From Limnochordia bacterium (GTDB lineage: Bacteria > Bacillota > Limnochordia > DUMW01), in assembly GCA_023230925.1 (NCBI GenBank), contig JALNWK010000001.1, positions 1 through 64,000 of the forward strand: a stretch of 64,000 nucleotides of DNA, written 5' to 3'. Both the position numbers and the translations under genes were made by a program. Below, one piece after another: positions 52,413 to 61,500 of the stretch (positions are counted from its first letter, which is position 1; every line of letters starts with the position of its first letter). The notes under the pieces are model-generated. The model was not told where the DNA came from, did not search any database, and saw only the letters and a program-made list of their open reading frames with translations.

Positions 52413-53426
52413 TTACAGCAGTGTCCTCAAAATGGGTTCTAGAACATCGGATATGCGCATGAAGCCAAGATCTGTAGGATGGGAACTGTCCACGGTGGCT
52501 TCTCCATCATCACCTAGGAGCTGAGCTCCCGTCACGTAGTACAGATGATCAGTTCCTCCGTCTCTGAGCCGATTGTAGGCGGCCCGTAAGGCTACGCGTC
52601 TGCCTAGGTGCCCTTGTTGAGCTGCCTTGAAGAAGTAGCTGTTTCCATAATCCCGATCTTCGACGAGGACTATTGGAGTTTTTGGATGTTCTTCCCGAAT
52701 GGTTTTAACTAAGGGTTCGGTGCGTTCCTGGACCATTTGGTCACTCATATTCGGCAGACAATCAATAACGAAAATGCTTGGATCTAGTTCGGCCAGAAGA
52801 CTTGCCACTTCGATCTCCATCTGTCCTTGACCAGAGAAACCCAGATTAATTACGGGTACATTCAAACGGCGCCCTAAGATACCTACATGATGCATGCCGG
52901 GTCTTGAGGCACAGGCACCGTGGGTAATAGAGGTTCCGTAGAACACTATAGGTTTATCCTTGCGGGGTGCCACAGGTGTAAAGCTAGCTTCGTTGTTTAC
53001 GCCAATCTCAACCCTCTCGACCCCATTATATAATGGAAGGTAAAGCATGAACTCCCGCGGTAATGGCTCCAAACCTGTAGCCACCGTTGCTTCAGCATCT
53101 TGAGTCGTTCCAGGAAACCCCAAACCAAGCCACCGCCACTTGCCGACTCTGTCCTTACAGTACAGATCAACACCGCTGACTCCGGTACTGGGCATATGTG
53201 CCAAGGACATCTCACTAAAACGTAACCGCCAGCGAACCTTGATGGTATCTGCATCGGTATGGAATTGGACGATCATGCCAGCACAATGCTGGCTTAGTTG
53301 CCAGACCGGTCCTCGAACGATTCCTTCGGCTCGGGCAGGTAAACGATCGAAGAAATGCTTTGTATCATGCCAACCCTTACCTTCGACACCCCAACCCTCA
53401 ACATTAAACCACTTGACTTCACTCAT
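52413..53426 (-). CDS. SGNH/GDSL-type esterase with N-terminal jelly-roll domain
   Basis: A 337-residue cytoplasmic-looking protein. Residues 1 to about 155 form a beta-rich domain (GMIVQFHTDADTIKVRWRLRF, SGVDLYCKD, FMLYLPLYNGVERVEIGV) like that in GxSxSxG acetylxylan esterase-type enzymes; residues about 165 to 337 are an SGNH hydrolase: block I PIVFYGTSITHGACAS with the Ser, block II NLGFSGQGQMEIEVASLL with the Gly, DPSIFVIDCLPNMS with the Asn, and C-terminal DSSHPTDLGFM with Asp/His. It would remove acyl groups from sugars. ATG 53426 has only a weak upstream purine run. Confidence 0.87.
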   Translation of the reverse strand: MSEVKWFNVEGWGVEGKGWHDTKHFFDRLPARAEGIVRGPVWQLSQHCAGMIVQFHTDADTIKVRWRLRFSEMSLAHMPSTGVSGVDLYCKDRVGKWRWLGLGFPGTTQDAEATVATGLEPLPREFMLYLPLYNGVERVEIGVNNEASFTPVAPRKDKPIVFYGTSITHGACASRPGMHHVGILGRRLNVPVINLGFSGQGQMEIEVASLLAELDPSIFVIDCLPNMSDQMVQERTEPLVKTIREEHPKTPIVLVEDRDYGNSYFFKAAQQGHLGRRVALRAAYNRLRDGGTDHLYYVTGAQLLGDDGEATVDSSHPTDLGFMRISDVLEPILRTLL

Positions 53427-53540
53427 TCATATTCTACCTCGCTATAATGTGATTTGAGCAAATTGTAGTCCTATTAAGTAATTAGCTTTTGGAGGGATGA
53501 TCCCTTCGCTTCTGCGTAAGAAATATAGCTGTGGTTGAAA

Positions 53541-53570
53541 TTGACAGGACAACTCTGCTTTATATACAAT
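53541..53570 (+). promoter_or_regulatory. Sigma-A promoter of the zinc-ribbon/glpX-like pair
   Basis: Perfect -35 TTGACA (53541-53546) and -10 TACAAT (53565-53570), 18-base spacer. It would give a 107-base leader to ATG 53684. Confidence 0.65.
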
Positions 53571-53683
53571 GAGTCTGTGAGTCATTGCTTAGTCCCTCCG
53601 GCACTTTTATCGAGTGCTTTGACGGCACGCAACTAGGGGTTAGCGTGGGCGGACTTCACCAATACATAACTTGGAGGGATACT

Positions 53684-53941
53684 ATGCCTGCTTCACGCGC
53701 ACATCGGTTTGCACTCAGCTTAGATCCAAAGAAGGTTACTCAAGAACGGCCATGTATGGTTTGCGGCCGCATATTCTCCAACAACTCTCTTACTCTGGTT
53801 AGTGATGGTCTTGATACTGTTGCCGTTTGTGAGCATTGTTCTGACAGATTCGGTCTTAGAAGATGTCCGAGTTGTCAACGTCTAGTTGTGCATCTTTACG
53901 AAGGATTGAACGGATTTTCCTCCTGTCTAATGTGCCTATAG
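53684..53941 (+). CDS. Small zinc-ribbon protein
   Basis: An 85-residue protein with four CxxC pairs: CMVCGR, CEHCSD, CPSCQR and CLMC at the extreme C-terminus, spaced as two zinc knuckles. ATG 53684 follows GGAGGG at eight bases; upstream in-frame starts have no ribosome site. It is the first gene of a pair with the GlpX-like protein (23-base gap). It belongs to no family I can name; the Cys layout suggests a nucleic-acid or protein-binding adaptor. Confidence 0.75.
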   Translation: MPASRAHRFALSLDPKKVTQERPCMVCGRIFSNNSLTLVSDGLDTVAVCEHCSDRFGLRRCPSCQRLVVHLYEGLNGFSSCLMCL

Positions 53942-53964
53942 TCTCTTGAAGGAAAGGGGTAAGC

Positions 53965-54960
53965 TTGTTGGAATCCGGTGTCGATGCAGAACGGGAACTA
54001 ATGCTGGACTTTGTAAGAGTTACCGAGGCTGCTGCCCTAAGAGCTGCTTACTTTATGGGAAAGGGAACAGCTCAGGCAGCGGGTAAGGCGGCGGCCGATG
54101 GTATGATCGGCATGCTGGAACTAGTCAATATTGATGGTGTTATTCGGAATCCCTCTGGCAAACCAGAATTTGGAGTGCTTCTAGACTACGGTAACCGAGT
54201 GGGGAAAGGCGATGGACCCAAGTTTGATGTGGTGCTTACCCCCATCGAAGGTAGTAAATTAGTAGCGTTAGGACTACCAAACGCCCTATCGATTTTTGTA
54301 GCTGCCCGACAGGGCAGCTTTTGCATCATTCCCACCCGGTACGTTTTGAAATTGGCAGTAGGACCAAATGCAGCAGGACACATTGATCTTTCCTTACCAA
54401 TTAGAGATAATCTGCGGGTTATTGCGCGGGTTCTGCGACGCAAGTTAAAACACTTAACTGTTGCTATGCTTGATCGTCCTCGGAATGAGAGTCTCATCAA
54501 AGAGGTTCAACAGACTGGAGTTAGGATCAAATTGATTTCAGACGGAGATGTGGCCGCAGGGTTAGCTGCGGCCCTTGAGAATACAGGTGTTGACGTTCTT
54601 TATGGTATCGGTGGGGCGATGGAGGCAGTGGTGACTGCTGCGGCTTTAAGATGTTTGGATGGGGAGATCCAAGTGCAACCCTGGCCCGCCTCCGATGAAG
54701 AGCAGCAGATGTTGGGAATCGGGCTCCATCGTATTTATACTACAGAGGAATTAGCCTGTGGAGAGGATATGGTCTTCTGTACCACAGGAATTACCGATGG
54801 GGATATTCTGCATGGAGTTCGGTATTTCGGGGCGAAGGCAGTAACGCATTCGATGATGATGCGAGCCAAGACAGGGACCCTGCGTATCATTGAAACGAGC
54901 CATAACCTTAAGAAGAAAACACTTAGGTCTCAAAGAACAGGCAGGGAAATACCCCTCTAG
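53965..54960 (+). CDS. GlpX-like (class II FBPase) protein with degenerate active site
   Basis: A 331-residue protein clearly homologous to class II fructose-1,6-bisphosphatase: FVRVTEAAALRAA, NIDGVIRN, KGDGPKFDVV, IEGSKLVALGLPNALSIFVAARQGSF, DRPRNESLIKEVQQTGVRIKLISDGDVAAGLAAAL, YGIGGAMEAVVTAAALRCLDGEIQ. Several hallmarks are changed: the GxGDK loop reads GKGTA (33-37), the GEGExDEAP metal motif reads NPSGKPEFG (62-70), and DPIEGT reads TPIEGS (92-97). Catalysis is therefore doubtful. TTG 53965 follows AAAGGGG. It may be a regulatory or sugar-phosphate-sensing relative. Confidence 0.87.
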   Translation: MLESGVDAERELMLDFVRVTEAAALRAAYFMGKGTAQAAGKAAADGMIGMLELVNIDGVIRNPSGKPEFGVLLDYGNRVGKGDGPKFDVVLTPIEGSKLVALGLPNALSIFVAARQGSFCIIPTRYVLKLAVGPNAAGHIDLSLPIRDNLRVIARVLRRKLKHLTVAMLDRPRNESLIKEVQQTGVRIKLISDGDVAAGLAAALENTGVDVLYGIGGAMEAVVTAAALRCLDGEIQVQPWPASDEEQQMLGIGLHRIYTTEELACGEDMVFCTTGITDGDILHGVRYFGAKAVTHSMMMRAKTGTLRIIETSHNLKKKTLRSQRTGREIPL

Positions 54961-55387
54961 CACGAACTATAAGAACATGATGGGATGAAGACGGAATCGA
55001 AGGAGCTATTGTCGTAGATAATCTGTGTGAGGGACCGAGAAGACTGCTGTGGCTAGTCCTTGACTTTTTCTACTCCTGTGATTCAGTTAATTAGCATTAA
55101 ACAGCAATATTGTGTTTGGATTTGCACTGATGAGGAGAGTAGCTCTGATTGTTTTCATCGGGAGAGGAACAGGTGGTCAAGAAGCGCTGCAGATGCAAAG
55201 GGTAACTGGGAGTTTTCGAATACACACGTTGGCAGAAAGCAATCTGCAGATAAATTGGTAGATATACCTAAGGCCCCAAACACAGTCTCTAGGGGGCAAT
55301 CGGTATTAGACCTATGAGGATATGAGAAGGGAGCGAGGCTAGAAAAGTGCCGCAATCCGGGTAAGTGGTACGATTCTGCCGCAACAT
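54961..55387. other. Intergenic region upstream of the large glycosidase
   Basis: No convincing gene. A 43-codon frame near 55131-55260 begins ATGAGGAGAGTAGC and reads RVALIVFIGRGTGGQEAL; it has no ribosome site and matches nothing certain, but could be a remnant. No promoter stands out. Confidence 0.4.
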
Positions 55388-58300
55388 ATGGGGTTTGAAG
55401 TTAAGGATTTCGCTGTTCCACCTAAGGACTTCCGACCAGTACCCTTTTGGTCGTGGAATGATGAATTAACCGAAGAAGAGCTGATTAGGCAGATTGCTTT
55501 GATGGATGAGCAAGGGTGGGGTGGTTTCTTCATGCATTCCCGCATTGGGATTCGTACCCCCTATCTCACAGACGAATGGATGCATTTAGTCAAGGTATGT
55601 GTTGAAGAAGCAAAGAACCGAGGTATGGGCGCTTGGTTATATGATGAGGATCGCTGGCCTAGTGGTTTTGCCGGGGGTGCAGTACCGGCACTAGGTAAGC
55701 GTTATCGAATGAAGAATCTGGTTTTGGCTATAGATGAGATCACTGATCCAGAGGATCTAGTAGAGATTTATCAGGTATACAGCTGTACCATGAAAAACGG
55801 TAAACCTCGTGCCATTCAAAAGATCCACCTGGAAGAGACCGCAGAAGCCAAGGAAGAGGGGCGTACAGTCCTTTATATTTATCAGCGGACCTGCCCCATT
55901 GGCCATCGATGGTTCAACGGGTATTGCTATCCGGACTTACTGGATCCAGTGGTTACCGATGCCTTTTTGGAGTCTACATATGAATTATACAAGGATTACC
56001 TAGAGGCAGACTTTGGCAAAACGATTCCCGGCGTGTTTACCGACGAACCAGCTTGTCACTATCGTTCCCACGCACCACTGCTTAGTTATCAGTGGACGCC
56101 GTCATTTCCACAATGGTTCAAGGAGAAGTACGGCTATGAGATCAAGGAACATTTTCTCTCACTGTTTTTTGACCTAGGCGAATATGAAAAAGTCCGCTAC
56201 GATTTTTGGAAACTGCTTGCCGAATGTTTTGTGGAGAACTTCTCAAAAAGGGTCTACCAGTGGTGTGAGGATCATCAGCTAAAATTGACAGGCCATTACA
56301 TGTGTGAAGACAACTTCGTCAGCCAGATGCAATGGATCTGTAGTGCGATGCCCCATTATGAGTACATGCACATTCCTGGGATTGACCATTTGGCCAGAAA
56401 TATTAACGATGATATTACTGCGAAGCAGTGCAGCAGCGTGGCTAATCAGCTGGGCCGGCAACGGGTGCTATCTGAAATGTTTGGGGTTAGCGGGCAGAAC
56501 ATGTCCTTTGAGGATATGAAATGGATTGCCGATTGGCATTTTGTCCATGGAATTAACCTGGTAAACCCCCATTTGTCTCTTTACAGTACCAGGGGCTGTC
56601 GTAAACGGGATTACCCACCGAACATCTTCATCCAGCAGCCTTACTGGTCCGACATTAAGGGGTTATCGGACTATTTGTCCCGCACGGCTTATGTTCTATC
56701 ATGTGGAAGCCGGGTTACCGATGTGTTAGTGCTACATCCGATTGAGACGGGTTGGGTGACCTTTACCCCTGACAAGCAGCGGGTTACGAAGGAATACAAT
56801 AGGAAATTCACAGCTATCATCGAGGAACTACTGCGAAACCAGATTGATTATGATCTGGGGGATGAGTCGCTAATCGAAAAGTACGGCGAAGTGTCCAATG
56901 GGGAGTTTCACGTAGGTGAGCAGTCCTATGGTGTGGTGGTGGTACCGCCAATGATTACGCTACGTTCATCCACATTGAAACTGTTGACCAGGTTTGTCCA
57001 AGCAGGTGGTGATGTTCTCTTTGTGGGAGAAGTGCCGACAATGATTGATGGACGGAAATCGGAATTGCTGGTGGACCAAGAGTATACTGCTATGGATGAA
57101 TTGATTCCTGTGTTATGCAGGCACTTGGATCTACGGGTTCAGATTGAAGCTCCGGAAGAACTACGCCGGGCTGTTTGGTACCATCAACGCCGCTTGGAAA
57201 ACGGTGATGAAGTGTACTTTTTGGCAAACACAAGTAAGGAGTCCTCCGGCCATGCTACGGTGAAAATACCCTTGTGCAACGCTGCAGGAAGGCACTTGTT
57301 TCGGTTGAATAGTGAGTCCGGGGAGCTATACCAGCTGGACCATCAGGTTCAGTCGGACCAGATTAGGGTTAGTTGGCATTTTGCCCAAGCAGGCTCGTTA
57401 CTCATACTATTGACGGACAAACCTGAGCGCTATGGCTTTGTCTCTCAGACGGCCATGCCAGACTTCTCTCCGGGTAAAGTAAAAAGACTGCCTGTAGATT
57501 GGAAGTTTGAGCGTCTTGACCCCAATGCACTATGCCTTGATATGTGTCAATACAAAGTCGCTGAAGGTGCTTGGAGTGAGCCCATGTTTGTTTTGTTTGC
57601 CCTTGAGGAATTGTACAAACTGGGGAAAAGGCAACAGGAGTTTAGATTTGCCATTCGTCAAGTTTTCCATGTGAAGCACCTTCCCTCTCATGTGGCTTTA
57701 GCCATGGAGATGCCTGTTGACTATAAGGTTTATCTTAATGGACGAAGGATCCTCTCCAATGATGACGGTTACTGGTTAGATCCTACCTTGCGAAAGAAAG
57801 ACATCACGCCTCTAGTGACCACAGGTGAGAATGTGCTCGAGTATTATGGGACCTACAGGGATCTCGAAGGGCTAAATGAATTGTACTTCGGTGGGCATTC
57901 CGGTTTCATTGATAAGCCCATAAATCCCGCACAGCCATCCAAACTCCGTTCCACGGAGATAGATGCAACCTTTGTCATTGGTGATTTTGCCCTGGAGGAA
58001 AAGGATGGACGGTTTGTGATTGTTCAGGAACCGCGAACGCTGAACACCATGGATTTTACAAGCCAAGGTTATCCTTTCTATGCTGGCAAGATGGTGTTAA
58101 GCACTATTGTGGAACTTTCGGAATGTCCTAATGCTGCACGACTTGTGTTCGATCAACTCTGTGCAACTGTGGCTGAGGTCTTGGTTAACGGACAGAATGT
58201 AGGGAAGATACTATGGCGTCCTTATATGGTCGATCTTGATCAGGTATTACGGCAAGGTCACAACAGAATTGAAGTTGTTCTTACAAACAATCTGCGCAAT

Positions 58301-58438
58301 CTATTCGGTCCTCATCATCATACCGGAGTAGAACTAAAAGTGGTTGGTCCTGGTACCTTTGTTGATAAAGAATACTGGACCGATGAGTATAAGCTTACGC
58401 CAGTGGGGCTTGGACAGGTTTGTTTAGAGCTAGAATGA
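55388..58438 (+). CDS. Large GH106-like glycoside hydrolase
   Basis: A 1016-residue protein of the group usually annotated glycosyl hydrolase or GH106-like alpha-L-rhamnosidase. The N-terminal barrel starts with PVPFWSWNDELTEEELIRQIALMDEQGWGGFFMHSRIG, then GMGAWLYDEDRWPSGFAGG, FTDEPACHY, LTGHYMCEDN and QRVLSEMFGVSGQN with acidic residues suitable for catalysis. A middle part has a Rossmann-like beta-galactosidase trimerisation-type segment (DVLVLHPIETGW, YGVVVVPPM), and the C-terminal 250 residues hold two jelly-roll modules (FDQLCATVAEVLVNGQNVGKILWRPYMVDL). No signal peptide. ATG 55388 lacks a good ribosome site. True substrate unknown. Confidence 0.82.
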   Translation: MGFEVKDFAVPPKDFRPVPFWSWNDELTEEELIRQIALMDEQGWGGFFMHSRIGIRTPYLTDEWMHLVKVCVEEAKNRGMGAWLYDEDRWPSGFAGGAVPALGKRYRMKNLVLAIDEITDPEDLVEIYQVYSCTMKNGKPRAIQKIHLEETAEAKEEGRTVLYIYQRTCPIGHRWFNGYCYPDLLDPVVTDAFLESTYELYKDYLEADFGKTIPGVFTDEPACHYRSHAPLLSYQWTPSFPQWFKEKYGYEIKEHFLSLFFDLGEYEKVRYDFWKLLAECFVENFSKRVYQWCEDHQLKLTGHYMCEDNFVSQMQWICSAMPHYEYMHIPGIDHLARNINDDITAKQCSSVANQLGRQRVLSEMFGVSGQNMSFEDMKWIADWHFVHGINLVNPHLSLYSTRGCRKRDYPPNIFIQQPYWSDIKGLSDYLSRTAYVLSCGSRVTDVLVLHPIETGWVTFTPDKQRVTKEYNRKFTAIIEELLRNQIDYDLGDESLIEKYGEVSNGEFHVGEQSYGVVVVPPMITLRSSTLKLLTRFVQAGGDVLFVGEVPTMIDGRKSELLVDQEYTAMDELIPVLCRHLDLRVQIEAPEELRRAVWYHQRRLENGDEVYFLANTSKESSGHATVKIPLCNAAGRHLFRLNSESGELYQLDHQVQSDQIRVSWHFAQAGSLLILLTDKPERYGFVSQTAMPDFSPGKVKRLPVDWKFERLDPNALCLDMCQYKVAEGAWSEPMFVLFALEELYKLGKRQQEFRFAIRQVFHVKHLPSHVALAMEMPVDYKVYLNGRRILSNDDGYWLDPTLRKKDITPLVTTGENVLEYYGTYRDLEGLNELYFGGHSGFIDKPINPAQPSKLRSTEIDATFVIGDFALEEKDGRFVIVQEPRTLNTMDFTSQGYPFYAGKMVLSTIVELSECPNAARLVFDQLCATVAEVLVNGQNVGKILWRPYMVDLDQVLRQGHNRIEVVLTNNLRNLFGPHHHTGVELKVVGPGTFVDKEYWTDEYKLTPVGLGQVCLELE

Positions 58439-58469
58439 GAGCTTGATGTTGAGTCTAGGAGGGATAGAT

Positions 58470-59024
58470 GTGTTTGGGGATACCCCGGGAGTAGCGAATA
58501 CAAGAGCTACTTTGTCCGTCGCCTATGAAGAAGCCAATGAGCGTGGAATAGAGCATCTTGTTGTAGCTTCTAATGAAGGCAATACCATACTTCAGTTGGT
58601 ATCTGAGTTTGATACCGCGCATCTAACGATTGTGGGAGTAACGCATCAGGTGGGTTTCCGCGAGCCTGGATTGGACGAGATGCCAAAGGAGATACGACAG
58701 CAACTAGGAGACAAGGGTGTTAAGCTCCTGACAACAACCCATCTGCTTGCTGGCATAGATCGAAGCCTAAGGCATGGTTTCGGTGGCATTTATCCCCCAG
58801 AGATTATCGCAAATACTCTGCGGATGTTTGGGCAGGGTGTGAAGGTATGTGTGGAGATTAGTATGATGGCCCTTGATGCTGGTCTTATTCCCTACGGTGA
58901 AGACGTAATCGCTATTGCAGGCAAGAGTAGGGGAGCGGATACAGCCTGTATTATTCGACCTGGCCATTCAACTGCTGTCTTTGAGACGAGGATTATGGAA
59001 ATTTTATGTAGACCTCGACCATGA
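58470..59024 (+). CDS. Stand-alone pyruvate kinase C-terminal-like protein
   Basis: A 184-residue protein of the family of free pyruvate-kinase alpha/beta domain (PK_C-like) proteins: GVANTRATLSVAYEEANERGIEHLVVASNEGNT, LTIVGVTHQVGFREPG, GVKLLTTTHLLAGIDRSLRHGFGG, GVKVCVEISMMALDAGLIPYGEDVIAIAGKSRGADTACIIRP. In pyruvate kinase this domain binds effectors and it has no catalytic residues; alone its role is unknown, perhaps phosphosugar sensing. GTG 58470 follows AGGAGGG at six bases. It lies 31 bases after the large glycosidase, likely co-transcribed. Confidence 0.82.
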   Translation: MFGDTPGVANTRATLSVAYEEANERGIEHLVVASNEGNTILQLVSEFDTAHLTIVGVTHQVGFREPGLDEMPKEIRQQLGDKGVKLLTTTHLLAGIDRSLRHGFGGIYPPEIIANTLRMFGQGVKVCVEISMMALDAGLIPYGEDVIAIAGKSRGADTACIIRPGHSTAVFETRIMEILCRPRP

Positions 59025-59420
59025 TTGACGTGGCTTTTAGGAGATTTCAGAGGGCAAACAGAGTCTGACGGGGGAAATGGATCCAGAATCCCTTTCCACA
59101 AAGGATTCATAATCTATGTGGGGCGCAATAGGTTTGTTGGATGAACGCTGTATATCCTAAAACCTGCGATGCTCCTCTGAGGGGCAATGGAAAAACCTGT
59201 GGGCATTGCATTTTTTGAGGAAGAAGGAAGGATTTAATATGTGACACGACGAATAACACAAAGAAACCTATAAAGGATTACGTGTCATACCGGATCGGTC
59301 AAGGTTTTCATGAGTGGTATTTCATTTTGATGCCACTTTCAATAGTGATTACTTAGGCCTCCTTATTTGCGCGGGCAATGAATCACTTTGCCAGATAAGA
59401 AAATGAAGAGGTGTAAAAGG
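59025..59420. other. Intergenic region with a sigma-H promoter
   Basis: No gene is seen in these 396 bases. The sigma-H-like promoter at 59227-59256 is the only clear signal; the leader from about 59263 to ATG 59421 has no strong structure that I can see. Confidence 0.55.
59227..59256 (+). promoter_or_regulatory. Sigma-H-type promoter of the NHL/Yip1 operon
   Basis: GAAGGATTT (59227-59235) and GACGAATAA (59248-59256), 12 bases apart, agree with the sigma-H consensus at all defined positions. Confidence 0.68.
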
Positions 59421-61439
59421 ATGAGAAAGGTAGCTTATGTATTAACAACGTTGCTCATTACGATTGCCTGTTTGACTTCGATAGGAGCGGCGTTCCAGGT
59501 TGGCTACGTCTTGGACCCAGAAACCAATAGACGTGTTCCATCTCCTTTGGGTTATGTGTACGAAAGGGAGATACGCGATGTCGGCCTTGACAATCCCCTG
59601 GACTTATTCATTGACCCGGACGACAATATATACGTCGTTGATACATGGAATAACAGGATTGTTAAACTAGATCCTGCGGGCAACATCCTCCACACCTATG
59701 GTGACAGAAGAGGTGAAGGCGCCCTAAACAGACCGGAGGGTGTCCACGTCGATTCGGAGAGCAACGTGTGGGTCGCTGATACACAAAACTCCCGAGTCGT
59801 GAGGTTTAATCCTGAAGGCGAAGTTACTTTAGTTCTGGAGCAGCCAAAGCACGAAATTCTTGGAGACGATTTCCAGTATCGTCCTACAAAGTTGACAGTG
59901 GATAACCGAGATCACGTCTACGTTATTAACAGTAATGACTATCGTGGTATCGTCGATCTTGACCTTCAAGGTAATTTCGTCGAGTTCTTTGCACATAACC
60001 CGGTTGGTTGGAGCCTAAGACGTCTTATGATCCGGTTGTTTGCTACCGAGGCTCAGAAAGAAAGATTTGCACGAGATCTGCCACCACCTCATTCCAACAT
60101 CTTTTTGCGGGACGATGGATTCTTCTATACTACTACCATTTATGAAACCAGAAACCAGATTAAGCGTTTGAGTCCCGTGGGAGTAAACGTGCATCCTGAA
60201 GGATTCTACGGGGAAAGGATCCGGCAGGGATGGCAATGGGTTATGCCCCGCTTTATTGATTTAACTGTAAACCAGTATGGAGTCATATCTGCACTAGATT
60301 CCTCATCGAGTAAAGTCTATCAATATGACCAGGAAGGTAACCTGCTCCTCGTTTTTGGTGGTAAGGGTGAGGGGAAAGGTTATGTGAGCCACGCAGCAAG
60401 CATTGATGTTGATTCAAATGGACTTCTATATATTCTTGATAAGGACCGCGCTCGCATTCAAATCTTCAGGCCTACTGAGTTTGCGAACCTTGTTCATGCT
60501 GCCACTCAGTTGTATATGGATGGTCGTTATGATGAGGCCGCTGTTCCATGGAGTCAAGTTATCGAGCTTAATAGTAACTACACTATGGGCTATGTTGGTA
60601 TGGGTAAGGTTTACCATCGAAAAGAAGATTACGATATGGCTATGAAGTACTATGAACTTGGAAATGATAAAGCTGGCTATAGTAAGTCTTTCTCGGAAAA
60701 AAGGCTCATCACCTTACGGCAGAATTTTGGAACGCTGATTCTTAGTGTAATCGGAATCATCGTTCTCATCGTGGTTATTGTTAAGCTGATACGGCGGGTC
60801 CTTGAGAAGCCTGATGAAGAGACCGGGCCGTTTGGTCGAGCCGTTAAGCTGATTTACCTCTGCCTGTTCCATCCAGGTGAAGGCTTCCTGAGAGCCAAAG
60901 AGGAGGTCAGCCTACTATCAAGTTTTATTCTCCTATTCCTGTTCTTAGCAGCAAGGTTTATTACCCTGAAGTTTACTCACTTTCCGCTCCAATCAGTGGA
61001 TCCTGCTAAGGTACATGAGCTTGTAGAAGTGGGTAGAATGCTCCTTCCCTTTGGATTATGGGTCTTTGCCAATTGGAGCGTAACTGCCATTGCCGGTAGT
61101 GAAGCCAATCTGCGGGACATATTCGTTGGTTCATCAATCTGCGTTGTCCCTTATATTATTGTGGTGCCACTTCTGACTCTTTTCAGCCACGTTTGCTGTG
61201 CTCATGAAGCAGGGCTTTACGCTAGCATCCTTTCGATAATGAACTTTGCACAGATCTTCATGTTCCTATCTATGGTAAGGGTAATGCATAACTATAACTG
61301 GAAACGGACCATCGGGATCTCGATCCTGTCTATAATTTGCATGGCATTTTTTGTAGGCGGTGCAGCCTTGGTTTATGGACTAATCAACCAGATGGTGGAT
61401 TTCGTTAAGGAGGTCATCATTGAGATCTCGATCAGATAA
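59421..61439 (+). CDS. Exported NHL-repeat / TPR / Yip1 membrane protein
   Basis: A 672-residue protein. Signal peptide or anchor (RKVAYVLTTLLITIACLTSIGAAF), then several NHL beta-propeller repeats (LDLFIDPDDNIYVVDTWNNRIVKLDPAGNI; GVHVDSESNVWVADTQNSRVVRFNPEGEV; SIDVDSNGLLYILDKDRARIQIF), a short TPR pair (ATQLYMDGRYDEAAVPWSQVIEL, GKVYHRKEDYDMAMKYYELG), one helix (TLILSVIGIIVLIVVIVKLI) and a C-terminal five-helix Yip1 domain. ATG 59421 has GAGGTG at seven bases; ATG 59403 is less likely. It starts an operon with DUF5696 and a sugar permease; it may be a membrane scaffold or glycan-binding partner of that transporter. Confidence 0.85.
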   Translation: MRKVAYVLTTLLITIACLTSIGAAFQVGYVLDPETNRRVPSPLGYVYEREIRDVGLDNPLDLFIDPDDNIYVVDTWNNRIVKLDPAGNILHTYGDRRGEGALNRPEGVHVDSESNVWVADTQNSRVVRFNPEGEVTLVLEQPKHEILGDDFQYRPTKLTVDNRDHVYVINSNDYRGIVDLDLQGNFVEFFAHNPVGWSLRRLMIRLFATEAQKERFARDLPPPHSNIFLRDDGFFYTTTIYETRNQIKRLSPVGVNVHPEGFYGERIRQGWQWVMPRFIDLTVNQYGVISALDSSSSKVYQYDQEGNLLLVFGGKGEGKGYVSHAASIDVDSNGLLYILDKDRARIQIFRPTEFANLVHAATQLYMDGRYDEAAVPWSQVIELNSNYTMGYVGMGKVYHRKEDYDMAMKYYELGNDKAGYSKSFSEKRLITLRQNFGTLILSVIGIIVLIVVIVKLIRRVLEKPDEETGPFGRAVKLIYLCLFHPGEGFLRAKEEVSLLSSFILLFLFLAARFITLKFTHFPLQSVDPAKVHELVEVGRMLLPFGLWVFANWSVTAIAGSEANLRDIFVGSSICVVPYIIVVPLLTLFSHVCCAHEAGLYASILSIMNFAQIFMFLSMVRVMHNYNWKRTIGISILSIICMAFFVGGAALVYGLINQMVDFVKEVIIEISIR

Positions 61440-61500
61440 ACAGATGTTCGCGAAGTCTAGGTTCTTTACCGAATTGTTCTGGTTGAAGGAGGTTAATAGC

